NCBI GenBank assembly: GCA_033439265.1
Contig: JAVTVX010000024.1
Coordinates: 19,204,501 to 19,268,500, forward strand
Direction: 5' to 3'
Source of the DNA: Dillenia suffruticosa
Lineage: Eukaryota; Streptophyta; Magnoliopsida; Dilleniales; Dilleniaceae
Length of the DNA stretch: 64,000 nucleotides
Both the position numbers and the translations under genes were made by a program. Numbering within the stretch: the stretch's first letter is position 1; each line of letters begins with the position of its first letter. Of the stretch, positions 10,579-21,439 are shown piece by piece. The notes under the pieces were generated by a model. It made no database searches. It worked only from the letters and a program-made list of their open reading frames with translations, and was not told the DNA's origin.

Positions 10579-10683
10579 CGAGCGCGCGCGAGCAGCGCAC
10601 GAGCGCGCGCGAGCAGCGCACGAGCGCGCGCGAGCAGCGCACGAGCGCGCGCGAGCAGCGCACGAGCGCGCGCAAGCAGTGCA
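10579..10683 (+). repeat. 21-bp GC-rich tandem repeat, five units (5' LTR)
   Basis: Unit CGAGCGCGCGCGAGCAGCGC plus one A, five units with the last one varied. The 3' LTR has only three units (16670-16732), which explains 42 of the 49 bases of length difference. The rest is the A-run. The long Ala/Arg/Cys-rich frames on either strand here are artefacts of this repeat and its GC-rich surroundings. Confidence 0.85.
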
Positions 10684-11682
10684 CGAGCACGCCCCAGCAC
10701 AGCGCACCAGCGCACGGGCGAGCACCAGCCCGCGAGCCACTGTCGGCCCGCAGGCCCGCCAGCCTGCAGGCCCATTAGCCGCAGGCCCATCAGCAGCAAG
10801 CCCACGGGCCCACCAGGCCCGACAGCCCGTCCAAGCCCGCAGGTCCAGTACGGCCCGCGGCCCAGTTCAGCCCATCGGCCTGCCAGCCCGCTGGCCCGCA
10901 GACCAGCGAGCCCGCTAGCTGTAGCCCACGAGCCCAGTCCGGCCCGTGGCCCACGAGCCCGCGACTGCCCGTGACGGCCCACGAGCCCGTGACAGCCCAC
11001 GACTCTCCACGCAGGTAAATGACTTAGGGTTTTGCTTCGGATCTATGTGTTTAGATCTAACAAATAAATGTTGTTTTGATAGGAAACCCTACAGACTTTG
11101 GAGTGACCGAAGCGACTTTCGGACGAGACTCGGCGCTTCGAGAAAACCCTAGGTGAGGAGATTTTGACTCTAATTGATAAATTGGACGAATCTAGGATTG
11201 AATTTAAGATGAAAGGTTTTGTATATGTTTAGAGTGTAAGTGGAATGCGAATAAAATACCAATTCTGAAATGATTATCTATGAATTGAAGGTTAAGTATA
11301 GAATGTTACAGAAATTTGATAATCTGATTTAGGTTGATCTTTTGGAGACTCGAGCGGTCAGATCCGATTTGGCTTGTCAGTAGGGAGTGACTTCCCTCCC
11401 GTAGAACTGTGAGTGGGACTTTGACATTCGCTATTGATTGAAAACCATGTTTCAAAAATATCATTTAAATGACATGTTTCTGCAAAATGTATGATTGTTA
11501 TGACTTTCCAATATTTGATGAAATGTTTTGTGACCTTTGGAGTGTCTTAACTGCTGACCTTATTGATATGCATCCATGAGTTTTGATAAACGTATATTGT
11601 GCCACATTTTCGACATATTGATATGTTTTAAATGCTTTCACTGCATTGGCACATGGTTTTAAATGGATTTACTTACACATTT

Positions 11683-11896
11683 GGGCTATATGCCCGGCCG
11701 ACTTTACGATATTATGTTTTGGGCTGTATGCCCGGCCGACTTTACGATATTATGTTTTGGGCTGTATGCCCGGCCGACTTTATGATATTATGCATTGGGC
11801 TGTATGCCCGGCCGACGTTATGATATTATGCATGGGGCTATATGCCCGGCCGACTGGTGATGGGATGCATGGGGCTACGTGCCCGGCCGATTTGAT
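11683..11896 (+). repeat. 38-bp tandem repeat, six units (5' LTR)
   Basis: Units of 37-38 bp begin with GGGCTGTATGCCCGGCCGAC, at 11683, 11721, 11759, 11797, 11835 and 11872. Each contains the small palindrome-like GGGC...GCCC and CGGCCG. The same array is at 17732-17945 in the 3' LTR. Confidence 0.85.
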
Positions 11897-13028
11897 ATTG
11901 TGATCCGTAGCTACGAAGGACATCTGGTAGAGGCACCCCTTGTGTCCGGATACGCTTCGGCCGGAGGTATCCGCCAGATTGTCGTGTGTATGTGTGTCCC
12001 AGGTTGACCCTCATCGGAGAGGACGTTGAGTACGGCTCCGTCTAGCACCAGGCGGGGGCACCATACACGGCCGACTAGTTATATGTACACTATATATTTT
12101 TTTACAGACTAGTTGGGGTAGTCTGTGGCCAACATTGGGGCAGAGAACCATTCTTTAATACTTGCATTTGGAAAAACCCCCAATGCGCCGTCCTTGGTCG
12201 AGGTAGACCATTGCCGGGAATATTTCATTGGCCGGTTCTTCATGACATTGATGTAAAATTTTAGGATGCATATCTTGCTTTCTGATGTGTGCGTATTATA
12301 TATGATTTTGAAATAACATGATTGGTTTGCACACTGTGGATATTTTCTTATCTTATGCTTTGACACTCCAAATTCACCTCGATATTGATAGCATGATGTC
12401 AATCCCCTCACTTACTGAGTATCCTCCCATAGATACTCATCCCTCACTTTCTTTCCCACAGGATTAGTGTTGGATCGAGGAGATACCACTGGGATTGGGT
12501 ATGGATATTTTCCATCTCTTCCGCTATGATGATTGGTGATATTATTATGTATTGGAGGTTTTAGATTGACCAATGTATTTATATAAATTTTCTGGGATGA
12601 CTGTATAAATTATGGACTTTATTTCGCGAAACTCGCGTGTTGATTATTTCGTTGCATTGAGGCATTTGTAAATATTTAAAAATAACTTGGGAATTTATTT
12701 TATATATGCGTAGAATTTAAGTCCGCTCGGTGTGGCGGCTGCTCATGCTCTAGTTGGGCATGACAGTAGAGGTCTGTTGCTAGGACTGTTAGAAACTTTA
12801 TAGCCTTGCGTTGTTCTGGATGTTGGCTGTGGATATTGTTGATTTTGGAGAGGCCGGGATGGCCAATTGTTTATTTGTACTGGATGAATGTCATATACAG
12901 GTGAAATTGTACATGGGAAACCTCCGATTTATGGGGAGGTTCTGTCCGATTTTCTGTAAAAATCCAGCCGGCATCCAGGGACAACGGGCGGCTGTTCACG
13001 ATCCCGGTTCGGGGCGTGACAGTTCGGT

Positions 13029-13040
13029 TGGTATCAGAGC
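13029..13040 (+). other. Primer-binding site for initiator tRNA-Met
   Basis: TGGTATCAGAGC is complementary to the 3' end of plant initiator tRNA-Met over 12 bases. It lies 7 bases after the 5' LTR. This sets the element's direction as plus and marks where reverse transcription would start. Confidence 0.9.
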
Positions 13041-13340
13041 TCTTGGTTTAGAGCTATATTTTATAAAATGATTTGAAAACATTCCCAAGTAACTTGATTT
13101 TAAAAGTCCTCAATGCATAAGAGTTTCATACAGTCATTTATATCCCTGCATATGGTTTTCGACATATGAGTTATTCATTTTAGGGGGTTAGATACGATTA
13201 GTATCTAACCTAATTGATTTAATTCTGAGATCCAAAACTTCATTCATTTTAGGGGGTTAGTTACGAATAACTAGCCCTAATTTTTAAATCATGTCAAACT
13301 CTAGAAGTATATCTAATGAAAGTTCTCTCCTTGCAGAATT
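13041..13340 (+). other. Untranslated leader between primer-binding site and gag
   Basis: AT-rich leader with a 22-base direct repeat (CATTTTAGGGGGTTAGATACGA and a variant) at about 13177 and 13245. No ORF precedes gag. Confidence 0.6.
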
Positions 13341-14783
13341 ATGCCGCCTAGACGCGGTAGACCAGTAGGACGCGGAGCTAGACCCGCGACCCCTCACGTG
13401 CCTGACCCTCCGAGGGAGCCTGAGACCCTTGGAGTGCCTGAGGCTGCTTTCTCTACACGGGCGCCCCCTGTAGCGCCTACTCGGCCGGCTGCTCCTGCCG
13501 AGGTTCCACCACCGTCCCTTGAGGCGTTTAGGCAGGTGTACGAGTGGTACACCTCACACGGAATTCAGATGCCACCTCCACCACCACCACCGACGGCCGT
13601 GCCGACTCCTACGGCCGTACCACCTTCTGTTGTACCAGATCAGCCACCAGTTGCTGATCCTTCTACTGTGTCGGGACCTAGCGACACTATCTCCTCCACC
13701 TTGAGGCGTATTCACGAGCTCACCCAGCTGGTGAAGGAGGCGAGGCAGTTAGGCTGCACAGAGTTCGCAGGGACGGGTGATCCCACTGCAGCGAAGCACT
13801 GGATCAACCGTACCCGCAGGATTTTGACTGATTTGGGGTTGAGCGAAAACTACCGGCTTCGGATAGCAGAGAGACTTTTAGATGGTGACGCCCTCACTTG
13901 GTGGGAGGCGATTTGTGACGATGCTACCGAGCCGCTGCGATGGGAGGACTTCGTACGGGAGTTCGATCGCAGGTACTTCTCTGAGTTCCAGCAGGACCGC
14001 AAGAGGGCAGAGTTTCTGCACTTGCGGCAGGGAGCCAGGACAGTGACAGAGTATGAGATGGAGTTGAGGCGACTAGCTGCTTTTGTTCCAGACTTAGCGA
14101 CGCCGACGCAGCTACGGTTCAAGTTTGAGGACGGCCTCAACTTGAACATCAGGAGGTACATGACAGTGACCCCTAGTTTCTCCCTTGCGGAGATTGTGGA
14201 CTCAGCATTTAGGGCGGAGGAGATCGTCCGTGCTGAGGGCAGACAGCGGGAGAACAGGGAGCAAAAGAAGAGATCTGGGGCTTCTTCGAGCGAGGGCTCG
14301 AAGAAGGGCAGGAGTTCAGGATATCAGGAAGACTTTTCTCAGCCGAGACAAGCACATCCTGGACAGGGATCACGATCTCAGGGATTTAGGACACCGGCCC
14401 CTAGTGCCACTACTCAGACTTCAGATCAATGGCACCCCTTTTGCCGCCGATGTGTTGGACACCACCCTTTTGGAGAGTGTAGGATGCCCATTACATGCTT
14501 CCGGTGTGGGAAGCAAGGACACATCAGGAGCACTTGCCCTGAGTTGGGATTTGGAGGTCACACAGCTAGTGGACACTCGAGTGTTCCCCGAGGAGGACAG
14601 CAGGGAGCACCTGTGCACTCGAGTTACACCGCTCCACGGACGGTAGCCGGGAGCAACACGGTGCCAGGACCATCACGACAGCAGCAGAGGACACAGGCCC
14701 GTGTATATGCGATGACGCAGGAGGACGCTGAGGCGAGTCCTGATGAGATTTTTGGTGTTCCTCCCACTGATCCCCATGTTTAG
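13341..14783 (+). CDS. gag: Gag polyprotein of Ty3/gypsy retrotransposon, intact (480 aa)
   Basis: Capsid/nucleocapsid protein that would build the cytoplasmic virus-like particle and package element RNA. The frame is open for 480 codons from the first ATG after the leader. Residues 1-135 are Pro/Arg-rich and probably disordered. The gag capsid domain starts near residue 142 (FAGTGDPTAAKHWINRTRRI), includes DALTWWEA and reaches about 260. A basic, Ser-rich linker follows (REQKKRSGASSSEGSKKGR). Two Cys/His knuckles are visible: C368-x2-C371-x3-H375-x4-C380, and the classical CCHC C386-x2-C389-x4-H394-x4-C399. The protein ends shortly after VYAMTQEDAEASPDEI, where a full element would run on into protease, so Gag here is freed from Gag-Pol. 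Codons look undamaged, unlike all other retroelement ORFs in the window. Confidence 0.92.
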   Translation: MPPRRGRPVGRGARPATPHVPDPPREPETLGVPEAAFSTRAPPVAPTRPAAPAEVPPPSLEAFRQVYEWYTSHGIQMPPPPPPPTAVPTPTAVPPSVVPDQPPVADPSTVSGPSDTISSTLRRIHELTQLVKEARQLGCTEFAGTGDPTAAKHWINRTRRILTDLGLSENYRLRIAERLLDGDALTWWEAICDDATEPLRWEDFVREFDRRYFSEFQQDRKRAEFLHLRQGARTVTEYEMELRRLAAFVPDLATPTQLRFKFEDGLNLNIRRYMTVTPSFSLAEIVDSAFRAEEIVRAEGRQRENREQKKRSGASSSEGSKKGRSSGYQEDFSQPRQAHPGQGSRSQGFRTPAPSATTQTSDQWHPFCRRCVGHHPFGECRMPITCFRCGKQGHIRSTCPELGFGGHTASGHSSVPRGGQQGAPVHSSYTAPRTVAGSNTVPGPSRQQQRTQARVYAMTQEDAEASPDEIFGVPPTDPHV

Positions 14784-15935
14784 AGATGTCCATGTACTTT
14801 TTGAGAACCATCACTAGTTAAAGCCGTAGATGCTTAACTATGTTGGTTGTACATACATTTTGATATATATATCTATAGATATTTTCTTTTATAATTATCG
14901 ACTGGTCTTTTATTTCCTCACATTAGGAGTTATGAAAAAAATGGGAAGTCGACACTCGTGTCCTATTTGACACCGAGTCGTACCATTCGTATGTGAGAAG
15001 CGCCTTTTTGCCCACGGGTTGGGTAAGCCTTGTCGCGAGGTTGCACGGCATACCTAACTCATGTTATCGACACCACTGTTGAGGACCCGAGGCTTGAGAA
15101 GGTCCCAGTGGTGCAGGTTTTCCTAAATATCCCCGAGGAACTACCCGGACTACCCCCAATTCGGGAGGGTGATTTCGATATCGACCTAGTTCCAGGGATC
15201 ACTCCTATATTTATTCTGCCATACAGAATGGCGCCAGTGGAGTTTAGAGAGCTCTAGGTCTAGTTGTGGGAATTACTGGACAAGGGTTTTATCCGTTTGA
15301 GCACTTCGCCTTAGGGTGCTCTGGTGATTATTCGTGAAGTAGAAAGACGGGATTCTAAGATTGTGTGTGAACTATAGACAGCTAAACAAGGTTTTCATCA
15401 AGAATCGGTACCCTTTGACTAGTAGTGACGATTTATTTGACCAGTTCCAGTGTGCGCGTGTTTTCTGAAAGATCGATTTTCGATTTGAATATCAATATGG
15501 ACATTATGAGTTCGTGGTCATGCCATTTGGGCTGACCAACACACCAACAGCCACAGACAGCGACCGAGGTGCGAAGTTTCCTTGGCCTGGCGGGGTGTTA
15601 TCGGTGATTCATAGAAGGATTTTTCCGGATCGACGCTATACTTACCAGATTAATACGAAGGGCGTCAAGTTCTTGTGGGACGATCGTTGTGAGACGAGCT
15701 TTTAAGAGCTCAAACGTCTGACGAGGGACGGCCAGACAGAGAGGATCTTAGTGTTTTAGCTCAGCACGTAGCTGTTCTAGATTGATAGATCAGAAAGCTA
15801 CGGAGCAAAGAACTTTCATTGGTCAGAGTTTTGGGGAGGAGAGACCAGGTCGAGGAAGAGACCTGAGAGTCCGAAGAGACTATTAAGAGACTTAAGAAAC
15901 AGTACCCCCATTTGTTCAGCGTATTACTTTCTTTT
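14784..15935 (+). pseudogene. Decayed and internally deleted pol remnant
   Basis: Scattered pieces of Ty3/gypsy pol in broken frames. Near 14950-15000, TRVLFDTESYHS resembles the protease active-site region, with D-T-E-S in place of D-T-G-A. At 15100-15257, FLNIPEELPGLPPIREGDFD and PYRMAPVEFREL match the start of RT. At 15510-15540, [12 protein letters not shown] matches the middle of RT. The frame then jumps to RNase-H-side sequence (GVKFLWDDRCETSF, about 15660-15700), so the catalytic YVDD-like part of RT is deleted. The integrase core is missing. A C-terminal stub (about 15860-15940) leads into the polypurine tract. No enzyme can be made. Confidence 0.8.
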
Positions 15936-15960
15936 AGTTTCGAGGACGAAACTTGTTTTT

Positions 15961-15974
15961 AGGGGGTTAGAAAA
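15961..15974 (+). other. Polypurine tract
   Basis: AGGGGGTTAGAAAA lies immediately before the 3' LTR. It is preceded by TTTCGAGGACGAAACT, a sequence commonly found just upstream of this tract in plant Ty3/gypsy elements. Confidence 0.75.
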
Positions 15975-15987
15975 TGTAACACCAAGC

Positions 15988-16030
<43 letters not shown>

Positions 16031-19000
16031 GGAGACGCAGCGTTTTGGGACAAAACGCTGCGTCCCCAATTGGGGATTAGGGTTAAAACCCTAACCCCCT
16101 TCCCTCTCTCTCTCTCTCTCTCTCTCTCCCCCCGACCTTTCATCTTCCCGCGGCTTCCTCCTTCGGCTGCTGGCCCGCGCCTTCCACCGCCGACGCCGCC
16201 GCCGCCCTTCTTCTCCTTCTCCTTCTTCTTCTTCTTCTTCTTCTTCTTCTTCTTCTTCCCTCTCGGTTTCTCTCTCTACCTCACTCTGTCTTCTCTCCCT
16301 CTCGCGATCTCCCACGATCGCACTCTCTCCGCCTCGCCGCACACCGCCACGAGCCTCCGCGAGCATCTTCTTCCACTGTAGCGCGCGACAGCAGCGCGAT
16401 CCCCCAGCCCGCGAGCTCGAGCGAGGCCGCGAGCTCGAGCGAGCCCGCGAGCGTAAGCGAGCCCGCGAGCGCAAGCCAGGCAGCGCGCGAGCTAGCGCCC
16501 TAGCACGCGAGCCAGGGTGCGAGTCAGCGCGAGCGCAGGACCGCGAGCGCACAAGGCCCAGCACACTATCGCGCGAGGCCCAGCGCACTAGCGCGAGCGG
16601 CCCAGCGCACGAGCGTGCACGGGCGCGCGGCCCAGCGCACGAGCGTGCACAGGAGCGCGGCCCAGCGCACGAGCGCGCGCGAGCAGCGCACGAGCGCGCG
16701 CGAGCAGCGCACGAGCGCGCGCAAGCAGTGCACGAGCACGCCCCAGCACAGCGCACCAGCGCACGGGCGAGCACCAGCCCGCGAGCCACTGTCGGCCCGC
16801 AGGCCCGCCAGCCTGCAGGCCCATTAGCCGCAGGCCCATCAGCAGCAAGCCCACGGGCCCACCAGGCCCGACAGCCCGTCCAAGCCCGCAGGTCCAGTAC
16901 GGCCCGCGGCCCAGTTCAGCCCATCGGCCTGCCAGCCCGCTGGCCCGCAGACCAGCGAGCCCGCTAGCTGTAGCCCACGAGCCCAGTCCGGCCCGTGGCC
17001 CACGAGCCCGCGACTGCCCGTGACGGCCCACGAGCCCGTGACAGCCCACGACTCTCCACGCAGGTAAATGACTTAGGGTTTTGCTTCGGATCTATGTGTT
17101 TAGATCTAACAAATAAATGTTGTTTTGATAGGAAACCCTACAGACTTTGGAGTGACCGAAGCGACTTTCGGACGAGACTCGGCGCTTCGAGAAAACCCTA
17201 GGTGAGGAGATTTTGACTCTAATTGATAAATTGGACGAATCTAGGATTGAATTTAAGATGAAAGGTTTTGTATATGTTTAGAGTGTAAGTGGAATGCGAA
17301 TAAAATACCAATTCTGAAATGATTATCTATGAATTGAAGGTTAAGTATAGAATGTTACAGAAATTTGATAATCTGATTTAGGTTGATCTTTTGGAGACTC
17401 GAGCGGTCAGATCCGATTTGGCTTGTCAGTAGGGAGTGACTTCCCTCCCGTAGAACTGTGAGTGGGACTTTGACATTCGCTATTGATTGAAAACCATGTT
17501 TCAAAAATATCATTTAAATGACATGTTTCTGCAAAATGTATGATTGTTATGACTTTCCAATATTTGATGAAATGTTTTGTGACCTTTGGAGTGTCTTAAC
17601 TGCTGACCTTATTGATATGCATCCATGAGTTTTGATAAACGTATATTGTGCCACATTTTCGACATATTGATATGTTTTAAATGCTTTCACTGCATTGGCA
17701 CATGGTTTTAAATGGATTTACTTACACATTTGGGCTATATGCCCGGCCGACTTTACGATATTATGTTTTGGGCTGTATGCCCGGCCGACTTTACGATATT
17801 ATGTTTTGGGCTGTATGCCCGGCCGACTTTATGATATTATGCATTGGGCTGTATGCCCGGCCGACGTTATGATATTATGCATGGGGCTATATGCCCGGCC
17901 GACTGGTGATGGGATGCATGGGGCTACGTGCCCGGCCGATTTGATATTGTGATCCGTAGCTACGAAGGACATCTGGTAGAGGCACCCCTTGTGTCCGGAT
18001 ACGCTTCGGCCGGAGGTATCCGCCAGATTGTCGTGTGTATGGGTGTCCCAGGTTGACCCTCATCGGAGAGGACGTTGAGTACGGCTCCGTCTAGCACCAG
18101 GCGGGGGCACCATACACGGCCGACTAGTTATATGTACACTATATATTTTTTTACAGACTAGTTGGGGTAGTCTGTGGCCAACATTGGGGCAGAGAACCAT
18201 TCTTTAATACTTGCATTTGGAAAAACCCCCAATGCGCCGTCCTTGGTCGAGGTAGACCATTGCCGGGAATATTTCATTGGCCGGTTCTTCATGACATTGA
18301 TGTAAAATTTTAGGATGCATATCTTGCTTTCTGATGTGTGCGTATTATATATGATTTTGAAATAACATGATTGGTTTGCACACTGTGGATATTTTCTTAT
18401 CTTATGCTTTGACACTCCAAATTCACCTCGATATTGATAGCATGATGTCAATCCCCTCACTTACTGAGTATCCTCCCATAGATACTCATCCCTCACTTTC
18501 TTTCCCACAGGATTAGTGTTGGATCGAGGAGATACCACTGGGATTGGGTATGGATATTTTCCATCTCTTCTGCTATGATGATTGGTGATATTATTATGTA
18601 TTGGAGGTTTTAGATTGACCAATGTATTTATATAAATTTTCTGGGATGACTGTATAAATTATGGACTTTATTTCGCGAAACTCGCGTGTTGATTATTTCG
18701 TTGCATTGAGGCATTTGTAAATATTTAAAAATAACTTGGGAATTTATTTTATATATGCGTAGAATTTAAGTCCGCTCGGTGTGGCGGCTGCTCATGCTCT
18801 AGTTGGGCATGACAGTAGAGGTCTGTTGCTAGGACTGTTAGAAACTTTATAGCCTTGCGTTGTTCTGGATGTTGGCTGTGGATATTGTTGATTTTGGAGA
18901 GGCCGGGATGGCCAATTGTTTATTTGTACTGGATGAATGTCATATACAGGTGAAATTGTACATGGGAAACCTCCGATTTATGGGGAGATTCTGTCCGATT

Positions 19001-19070
19001 TTCTGTAAAAATCCAGCCGGCATCCAGGGACAACGGGCGGCTGTTCACGATCCCGGTTCGGGGCGTGACA
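15975..19070 (+). repeat. 3' LTR (3096 bp) of the young Ty3/gypsy element
   Basis: Nearly identical to the 5' LTR: three substitutions, an A-run shorter by about 7, and two fewer 21-bp units. It ends GGGGCGTGACA followed by the CAATA target duplication. It carries its own palindrome array, 21-bp units (16670-16732) and 38-bp units (17732-17945). Confidence 0.93.
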
Positions 19071-19075
19071 CAATA
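19071..19075. other. Target-site duplication, right (CAATA)
   Basis: Matches 9872-9876 exactly. Confidence 0.93.
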
Positions 19076-20694
19076 CCTTAATGACAAAGCATATAATCAA
19101 AGTCGAACCATCCATCATTCACGGCATTTATGAAAAGGAAAAAGATAAAGAAAAAGAAAAAGCACAATTGACTCAATCAATTAAAGCATTCTTGGCTTAG
19201 CACACGATGGCCGAAAATACCTTTGATTCTTGCATGGTTAAAGGGGTTGGGGAGGAGATAAACTCTAATATTTTTTTTCTTAAAAATTTCATCTTTAATA
19301 AAGAGAGAGATCTGTCTTATTTATACAAGTAGAGGGGGCATTTTAAAACGACCCTTGTTTAACAAGGAGAGATAAACTCCAATGAGTGTGAAAACACGTT
19401 TGGACTAGAATTTTTTAGTCCAAAGGACTCAAAAAGAAAAAGATAAAAAAAAAAAAAGGACAATTCACTCAATCAATTAAAGCATTTTAAATTATAACTT
19501 TTGACCTTAAATCTAACTCTTGCTCCATTTAGGCTTTTCTCTAGGGGCTAGCCTTAAGACTACTCTACTAATCCTAATTAATTAAGAACGTTAAAAATAA
19601 ATCCAACAGAGTTTAATTTTGATTATTTTATAAATGCAATAGTAATATTGTAAAGAATCTATATATAATTTTTTTTTTTTTTAGTTTTATATTAATCGTT
19701 TACATGACGCAGCTCTTCTTTAAATGCAATAGTAATATTCTAAATCTACTGATTTTTGCCCATCCAACCAAGGCTACAGTCACCACAATCCTCCTAAGTT
19801 GTCAAAATTGATGAAATTAATTTAATCTATTTTTCCACAGCAAAAAGAACGGGTACCATGAAAGTTTTCCACACCAAAACAATTATTTTTATGATAAGCT
19901 TGATATTTAGAACCTTGAAGCCATAAAAAAATTCCAATCAATGATAAGCATAAGCATTCTTGGATTTAATCAGACAATAATGGGTAATGACTTGAGTAAT
20001 GTTGCAAAGATTAACACTAGCACAAATCTTTGCCATCACAAAAATTTCTCTACCAAATGTTGCAAAGAAAATGTTCATTTTGAAAAGAATGGTTTTAAAA
20101 TTGTTGGTAGGAGGCTTGTTTATCTCTTTAGGGGACTCATTGTAAGTAGCACCATACGTTGTTTAGAATGCAAATTCATCTTTACATAACACTTTGATAA
20201 AAAAGGAACCCCACATCTTACTTGTGAAATATTTTCTAAATTACACTAAACAGCAATATATTTTTCATTTTCCAATACCTGGAAATCCAATCCCTTAACC
20301 ACAAAATTTATATTGATTTGGGTGAATTTGATAAAATTCGATTGATAATTGAAGGAGCCAAATTCAAATAATCCCATGGATTAGTTAGTCCCTTTCCCTC
20401 ATAATGAAAATTATTTAAAGAATTGTCAAATGATCAAATTTCAGATGATTTTGATCACCAAACTGGGTTTTTAATTGCCCAAATTTTCATATTACTCATA
20501 AAAATGTTGATTTTTAGTTCAGGAATTTTAAAATAGACCAAGTAGCACTTTGGGGAATCTTCTAATAATGCTTTAAAGAGAGTTCTTTTGTTTTAAATAA
20601 AATAATAAAAGTAAATCAAACAAAATAAAATTTTTCAAAAAAATGTTAACATGAGGTTAAGAAAAAGGTACTAATATTACAACAGAACAGGATA
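19076..20694. other. Non-coding AT-rich region
   Basis: No gene recognised. Pieces at about 19425-19640 repeat the left flank of the young element (9320-9600). A segment at about 19785-19905 (GTCACCACAATCCTCCTAAG to TTTTTATGATAAGC) resembles 59548-59665, which runs into a Ty1/copia remnant. The small frame at 19941-20189 has no known match. Confidence 0.45.
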
Positions 20695-21130
20695 TCAATG
20701 ATAGAAATTATCCGTTATAAATAGCGACGAAATTATAACGAATTAGCGTCAGACTTTATAAATTAAAAAAGATAAAAATTAACGAGAGATTAACAATGAA
20801 TTTAATGACAGAATTAGTAGCAAAAAAACTGTCGCTAATCTCGATCGTAAAATAGGCGCGAAACTGATTATTATTTTACAAGATATTTTTTCGACAGATT
20901 AAAAGTTGATTAGCAACAAAATTAGAGATGGACTTGGCTTCATTGCTAATCGATCGCAATACAATGTCTACAATATTATTATTAAACATTTTTATGGATT
21001 AGATATTGAAATTAGTGATGAAAATATTTCCGTTGTTAATCGATCACAATTGAAAGAAATAGTGTAACTTAATGAGAGATTAGTGATGGAAGTTAGTGAT
21101 GAAATTTTTCCGTCACTAATCCACCGGTGT
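20695..21130. repeat. Cluster of inverted subterminal-type repeats (CACTA-like)
   Basis: Many short words related to GCGACGAAATT, GTCGCTAAT, TTTTTCCGTCACTAAT and ATTAGTGATGGAAGTTAG occur in both orientations. The same kind of word fills the ends of the CACTA-type element at 28646-30027, so this is probably the end of a related element. I could not find convincing terminal inverted repeats or a target duplication. Confidence 0.4.
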
Positions 21131-21149
21131 AATATTCTAAGGTAAAAAA

Positions 21150-21263
21150 AAAACCACAAAATCCCTCTCTCTCTCTCTCTCTCTCGTAACTCTCTTCCCC
21201 CTTCCCTCACTCTTCTCTTCTCGGTTCGTCGCCGCCTCTTGTCCAAAGGGAAAACGACTAAGT
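21150..21263 (+). repeat. (CT)n-rich segment
   Basis: A CT microsatellite followed by C/T-rich sequence (TTCGTCGCCGCCTCTTGTCC) of the kind found in plant 5' leaders. It lies just outside the left edge of duplicated block A and is absent from block B. Confidence 0.4.
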
Positions 21264-21439
21264 ACGATTTGCGATCTCATCGCTATTGCAGTCGACCCAA
21301 GAAGATGTTTTCCTTCTTTTGAATCTCTAGATGTTACTCTCCGCTTGTCATTTGCCCCAATATCAACTCCTAGACCAAGCCCTTGATTTGAGTGATTTAC
21401 GAGCTAATCATGCCCACTATGATTTGACCAAAGAGAACT

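Larger units (their letters stand above)
9877..13021 (+). repeat. 5' LTR (3145 bp) of the young Ty3/gypsy element
   Basis: Begins TGTAACACCAAGCC and ends GGGGCGTGACA, so it has TG...CA ends. Inside, in order: a run of about 42 A; three short palindromes (9943-10003); (CT)n and (CTT)n runs near 10015-10165; a GC-rich stretch with 21-bp tandem units; AGGTAAATG at about 11020, which could be a splice donor in an LTR-derived leader; six 38-bp tandem units; and, near 12405-12470, a CACTTACTGAGTATC motif also seen in other LTRs of this window. GC content is far above the surroundings. Confidence 0.93.
9877..19070 (+). mobile_element. Young non-autonomous Ty3/gypsy LTR retrotransposon, gag only
   Basis: This is a complete 9.2-kb element: 5' LTR, tRNA-Met primer-binding site, intact gag, ruined pol, polypurine tract and 3' LTR, flanked by CAATA target duplications. 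The LTRs run from TGTAACACC to GGGGCGTGACA and together (6.2 kb) are about twice as long as the internal part (2953 bp). By eye the two LTRs differ at only three bases (11993, 12522 and 12939 of the 5' copy) plus two repeat-length changes, so the insertion is very recent. With no protease, RT, RNase H or integrase of its own, it must have used enzymes from a related autonomous element. The design resembles TR-GAG elements or an internally deleted chromovirus. The Gag-end sequence resembles the minus-strand elements at 42.7 and 58.7 kb. Confidence 0.93.

Noticed and set aside
9979..11000. Long ORFs rich in Ala, Arg, Cys, Ser or Pro on both strands in the GC-rich LTR part (for example 10000-10740 minus, 10497-11000 minus)
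   Set aside because: They arise from (CT)n, (CTT)n and 21-bp GC-rich repeats, overlap one another in several frames, and recur in the 3' LTR with length changes that follow repeat number. No domain is visible.
11683..11896. CRISPR-like array
   Set aside because: The units are contiguous direct repeats with no variable spacers, within a plant LTR.
13029..13040. tRNA-Met gene fragment
   Set aside because: Only 12 bases complementary to the tRNA 3' end and placed right after the LTR. It is a primer-binding site and no cloverleaf can form.
20695..21130. A complete CACTA element
   Set aside because: Subterminal-type words are present, but no matching CACTA ends or 3-bp duplications could be fixed. 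Reported only as a repeat cluster.
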